Below, piece after piece: positions 61,785-64,000 of a stretch of 64,000 bases of DNA. The notes beneath the pieces were generated by a model. It was not told the origin of the DNA. It saw only the letters and a program-made list of their open reading frames with translations, and made no database searches. Every line of letters starts with the position of its first letter. Position 1 is the first letter of the stretch. The translations under genes and the position numbers were made by a program. Source of the DNA: Streptomyces novaecaesareae (GTDB lineage Bacteria > Actinomycetota > Actinomycetes > Streptomycetales > Streptomycetaceae); the NCBI RefSeq assembly GCF_000716875.1, contig NZ_JNWQ01000002.1, forward strand, positions 124,001 through 188,000, given 5' to 3'.

Positions 61785-63196
61785 CGTGGATACCCCCGGC
61801 TTAGCCGGGGGAGGAAACGGGCTGCTTGCGGAGCGGGTCAGGTGGTGGGGTTTCGCCGTCAGGGCGAACCGCCGTGCGGGTGGCCGCCTCTGGTTGTCGG
61901 TGCCTGCCGGTAGGTTGATTCCGTGCATCTCAGGTACTCCTTTCGTATCTATCCGACGGTGGGTCAGCGCGCTTCGCTGGCCCGGACGTTCGGGTGTGCG
62001 CGGGTGGTGTACAACGATGCGCTCGCCCTGCGGAAGGCCGCGTGGAAGACGGACCGGTCGAGGATCCCGACCGGTGCCCTGGCCAAGGCGGTGGTCACCG
62101 ACGCGAAGAGGACGGAGGCCCGGTCGTGGCTGGGGTCGGTGTCGGTGGACGCGTTGCAGTCGTCCCTGCGCGATCTGGACACCGCGTACCGCAACTACTT
62201 CGACTCGAAGTCCGGCAAGCGGGCCGGTCGCCCGGTGGGTCTGCCGGTGTTCAAGTCGAAGCGTGATGCCCGGCAGTCGTTGCGGTTCTCCCGCAACGGG
62301 TTCCGCATCCGGGGCAACGGGAAGCTGAACCTGGCGAAGATCGGCGACGTGCGGGTGAAGTGGTCGCGCTCGCTTCCGGCCGATCCGTCGTCGGTGACGG
62401 TCGTGCTGGATGCGGCCGGGCGGTACCACGCCAGCTTCGTCGTGGACGTCGAACCCGAGCACCTGCCCGAGGTCGATGCCGAGGTCGGCATCGACCTCGG
62501 CCTGACCACCTACGCCGTCATGTCCGACGGCAGCGTGATCGACAACCCGCGCTTCCTCCGCAAGGCGGAGAAGCGACTCAAGGCCGCGCAGCGGGAACTC
62601 TCGCGCAAGGCCAAGGGCAGCAAGAACCGGGCCAAGGCCCGCCGCAAGGTCGCCAAGGCCCACGCCAAGGTGGCCGACACCCGCATGGACTGGCTGCACA
62701 AACAGACCACCAGGATCATTCGCGAAACCCAAGCGGTGTACCTGGAGGACCTGAACGTGCGCGGCCTCGCCCGAGGCCGACTCGCCAAGTCCGTCCACGA
62801 CGCCGGATGGGCCACCTTCCGGCGCCTCCTCGAAGAGAAAGCCGCCCGGTACGGACGCCACGTCGGCATCGTGCCCCGCGCGTTCCCGTCCTCCCAGCTC
62901 TGCTCGGCGTGCGAACACCGCGACGGACCCAAACCCCTGCGCGTCCGGGAGTGGGCCTGTGGTGCGTGTGGTGTGCTGCATGACCGTGACCTCAATGCTG
63001 CTCGGAACATCCTGGCCGCCGGGCAGGCGGACAGGCTAAACGCCTGCGGAGGACCGGTGAGACCCGGCGTGGCGATCCCACGCCGGGCACGGCCCGTTGA
63101 AACAGGAACCCACCGGAACGCCGGCGGCACCGGGCGCAAGCCCCGTGCCGCAGGCGCGGCCGGAATCCCCGTGCTTTAGCGCGGGGAGGATGTCAA
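61785..63196 (+). mobile_element. TnpB-only IS200/IS605-type (IS1341-like) element
   Basis: An element of about 1.4 kb bounded by small hairpins: left, perfect 8-bp stem CCCCCGGC/GCCGGGGG (61794-61801 and 61805-61812) with a TTA loop; right, 8-bp stem CCCCGTGC/GCGCGGGG (63167-63174 and 63179-63186, one T-G wobble) followed by AGGATGTCAA ending near 63196. Only tnpB is present; no tnpA transposase was seen, so it is probably immobile or moved in trans. The exact left end is uncertain by about 10 bp. It lies between PKS gene end (63254) and methyltransferase start (61774), opposite to both. Confidence 0.75.
61923..63179 (+). CDS. tnpB: RNA-guided DNA endonuclease TnpB
   Basis: A 418-residue TnpB. 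The RuvC-like nuclease triad is visible: D191 in GIDLGLTTYAV, E275 in VYLEDLNVRGLA and D356 in HDRDLNAARNI. Between the last two sits the zinc ribbon CSAC...CGACG (about residues 327-350). The N-terminal part (HLRYSFRIYPTVGQRASLARTFGCARVVYND) is the usual TnpB start. A long Arg/Pro-rich C-terminal tail (from ~385) is translated from the region that also encodes the ωRNA scaffold. All three catalytic residues are intact, so the nuclease could be active. The GTG at 61923 is the only good start. The TAG stop lies in the loop/stem of the right-end hairpin. Confidence 0.95.
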   Translation: MHLRYSFRIYPTVGQRASLARTFGCARVVYNDALALRKAAWKTDRSRIPTGALAKAVVTDAKRTEARSWLGSVSVDALQSSLRDLDTAYRNYFDSKSGKRAGRPVGLPVFKSKRDARQSLRFSRNGFRIRGNGKLNLAKIGDVRVKWSRSLPADPSSVTVVLDAAGRYHASFVVDVEPEHLPEVDAEVGIDLGLTTYAVMSDGSVIDNPRFLRKAEKRLKAAQRELSRKAKGSKNRAKARRKVAKAHAKVADTRMDWLHKQTTRIIRETQAVYLEDLNVRGLARGRLAKSVHDAGWATFRRLLEEKAARYGRHVGIVPRAFPSSQLCSACEHRDGPKPLRVREWACGACGVLHDRDLNAARNILAAGQADRLNACGGPVRPGVAIPRRARPVETGTHRNAGGTGRKPRAAGAAGIPVL

Positions 63197-63216
63197 GTTC
63201 TGCTCACCCTCGTCGG
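63040..63216 (+). ncRNA. Putative ωRNA (reRNA) scaffold and guide of TnpB
   Basis: TnpB guides are transcribed from the 3' part of the tnpB gene through the right end, with the guide being the sequence just outside the element. Here the scaffold would include the GC-rich region from about 63040 and the right-end hairpin at 63167-63186; the guide would start about 63197. The 5' boundary is an estimate from the family, and no experimental start is available. Confidence 0.4.
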
Positions 63217-63253
63217 GTTCGTCGGGAATCGGACATCGTGGTGGTCGGGACGG

Positions 63254-64000
63254 TCAGGCGGCCGGCTCGGCGAGCCGGTCGAGGACGGCGCGCACGGTGG
63301 TGGGGCTGTGCTCGCCGGTCATCGTGAAGTGGTCGCCCGGAACCTCGGCCCCGGTGTGCGGAGTCGGCCAGGAGGCCTGCCAGTCGGCGGCGGGGAAACC
63401 GGGCAGCGGCCGGGCGGCGCGCAGGTGGAGCGTGGGCGTGGCCAGGGGCTGGGGCTGCCAGGCCTCGAAGAGCCGGGCGTAGCCGCCCATCGCGGTGAGG
63501 CAGACGTCGTCCAGCAGGTTGCCGGAGGGAATCCGACCGTCCGTCAGTTGGGCGGCGATCTCTGCCTGGATGCGGGGAAGTATGGCACTGCCCGGCCGGT
63601 AGCTGTCCAGCAGGACGACCGACACCGGGAGGGCACCGAGTTCCTCCAGGCGCGCCGCCACGGCGTGCGCGACCCAGCCGCCGGCGGAGTGGCCCAGGAG
63701 CGCGAACGGCTGCCCGGCGGCGAGCCGTTCGACGTCCTCGGCGTGCAGGCGCACCAACGCGTCGAGATCGGACGGGAGTTGCTCGCCCGCGGCGAAGCCG
63801 GGGGCCGGCAGCGCCCACAGCTCGTGCCGCCCGCCCACGGCGGCGGCGAGCCGCGCGTACTGGTGCGCACCGGACCTGCTCGCGAACGAAGGGAAGCAGA
63901 AGAAGCGGGGGGCGGCCGGGCCCTGGGTGAGGCGAACGGGAGCCGGTCGGCCGGACGGGGCGGGCGGGCTGTCGAAGGTGTCGCGGAACCGCGCGGCGGC
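63254..64000 (-). CDS. C-terminal thioesterase domain of a modular polyketide synthase (5' end outside window)
   Basis: The frame is open from position 64000 and ends at TGA 63254-63256, so 248 residues of a longer protein are seen. The first ~30 residues (AAARFRDTFDSPPAPSGRPAPVRLTQ) look like the linker behind an acyl-carrier domain. The α/β hydrolase follows: FFCFPSFASRSGAHQYARLAAAVGGRHELWALPAPGFAAGE, the nucleophile elbow FALLGHSAGGW, a lid, and the C-terminal His in GDHFTMTGEHSP. The Asp would be in VVLLDSYRPG. This is the release/macrocyclisation thioesterase type of modular PKS or NRPS. A free-standing type II thioesterase beginning at the GTG at 63838 is possible but would lack the first strands. 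Confidence 0.85.
   Translation of the reverse strand, partial: AAARFRDTFDSPPAPSGRPAPVRLTQGPAAPRFFCFPSFASRSGAHQYARLAAAVGGRHELWALPAPGFAAGEQLPSDLDALVRLHAEDVERLAAGQPFALLGHSAGGWVAHAVAARLEELGALPVSVVLLDSYRPGSAILPRIQAEIAAQLTDGRIPSGNLLDDVCLTAMGGYARLFEAWQPQPLATPTLHLRAARPLPGFPAADWQASWPTPHTGAEVPGDHFTMTGEHSPTTVRAVLDRLAEPAA

Noticed and set aside
63254..63838. Free-standing type II thioesterase starting at the GTG at 63838
   Set aside because: The frame stays open to the window end with sequence that matches the first strands of the thioesterase and an ACP-thioesterase linker, so a domain of a larger PKS protein is more likely.
1..64000. CRISPR arrays, tRNA or rRNA genes
   Set aside because: No regularly spaced 24-40 bp repeats with unique spacers, no cloverleaf-like sequences and no rRNA motifs were noticed on either strand; the tandem arrays found are short units without spacers.

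Overview
The DNA is very GC-rich, Gram-positive and actinomycete-like. Start codons are ATG, GTG or TTG behind GGAGG-type ribosome binding sites, many operons have stop/start overlaps of the ATGA type, and the gene families present (ROK regulators, a CebR-type operator, a GH9-CBM2 cellulase, a Streptomyces-style contractile injection system, modular PKS) point to Streptomyces, Kitasatospora or a close relative. No rRNA, tRNA or CRISPR array was seen.

Layout from left to right. (1) 1-5224, minus strand: an exopolysaccharide operon with a polyprenyl-phosphate sugar transferase, a UDP-sugar 6-dehydrogenase, a GT4 glycosyltransferase and a chain-length/co-polymerase protein that runs off the window; three hairpin/Shine-Dalgarno repeats lie in its leader. 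(2) 5813-12407: a zone in which four of the six genes are broken. They are a WXG100-like exported protein interrupted by an in-frame TAG, a collagen-like secreted protein with two frameshifts, a GT2-TPR glycosyltransferase with two mutually compensating frameshifts, and a DUF2079 membrane protein with three single-base losses. This may be real decay or a patch of poor consensus sequence. (3) 12601-41085, minus strand: a nearly uninterrupted extracellular contractile injection system (eCIS) operon of 19 genes with sheath, tube, cap, AAA+ ATPase, tube initiator, hub, spike, tip, gp25, two baseplate-assembly proteins, a fibre-like protein and DUF6519. It carries a 2077-residue DUF4157 protein whose AT-richer C-terminal part is followed by a small HEAT-repeat gene, an arrangement like a polymorphic effector with an immunity gene. 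Upstream sits a holin-like/endolysin-like pair (41315-43499) with its own terminator.

(4) 43763-48291, minus: a xylose-type ABC importer (binding protein, ATPase, permease) with a ROK repressor at the end of the operon. (5) 48606-50774, minus: a secreted GH9 endoglucanase with CBM2 under a perfect CebR box. (6) 51315-55973, plus: a YtfQRT-YjfF-type sugar importer behind a LacI-family-like operator. Sections 4 to 6 form a plant-polysaccharide and pentose/hexose uptake neighbourhood.

(7) 56050-64000, minus: the edge of a polyketide biosynthetic gene cluster, with the C-terminal thioesterase domain of a modular PKS entering from the right, then two methyltransferases, an SRPBCC cyclase-like protein, a glutamine-dependent asparagine-synthase-type amidotransferase and an FAD monooxygenase. 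A TnpB-only IS605-type element with hairpin ends lies between the PKS gene and the rest of the operon, in the opposite orientation. A strong bidirectional hairpin at 56007-56044 marks the left boundary of the cluster.
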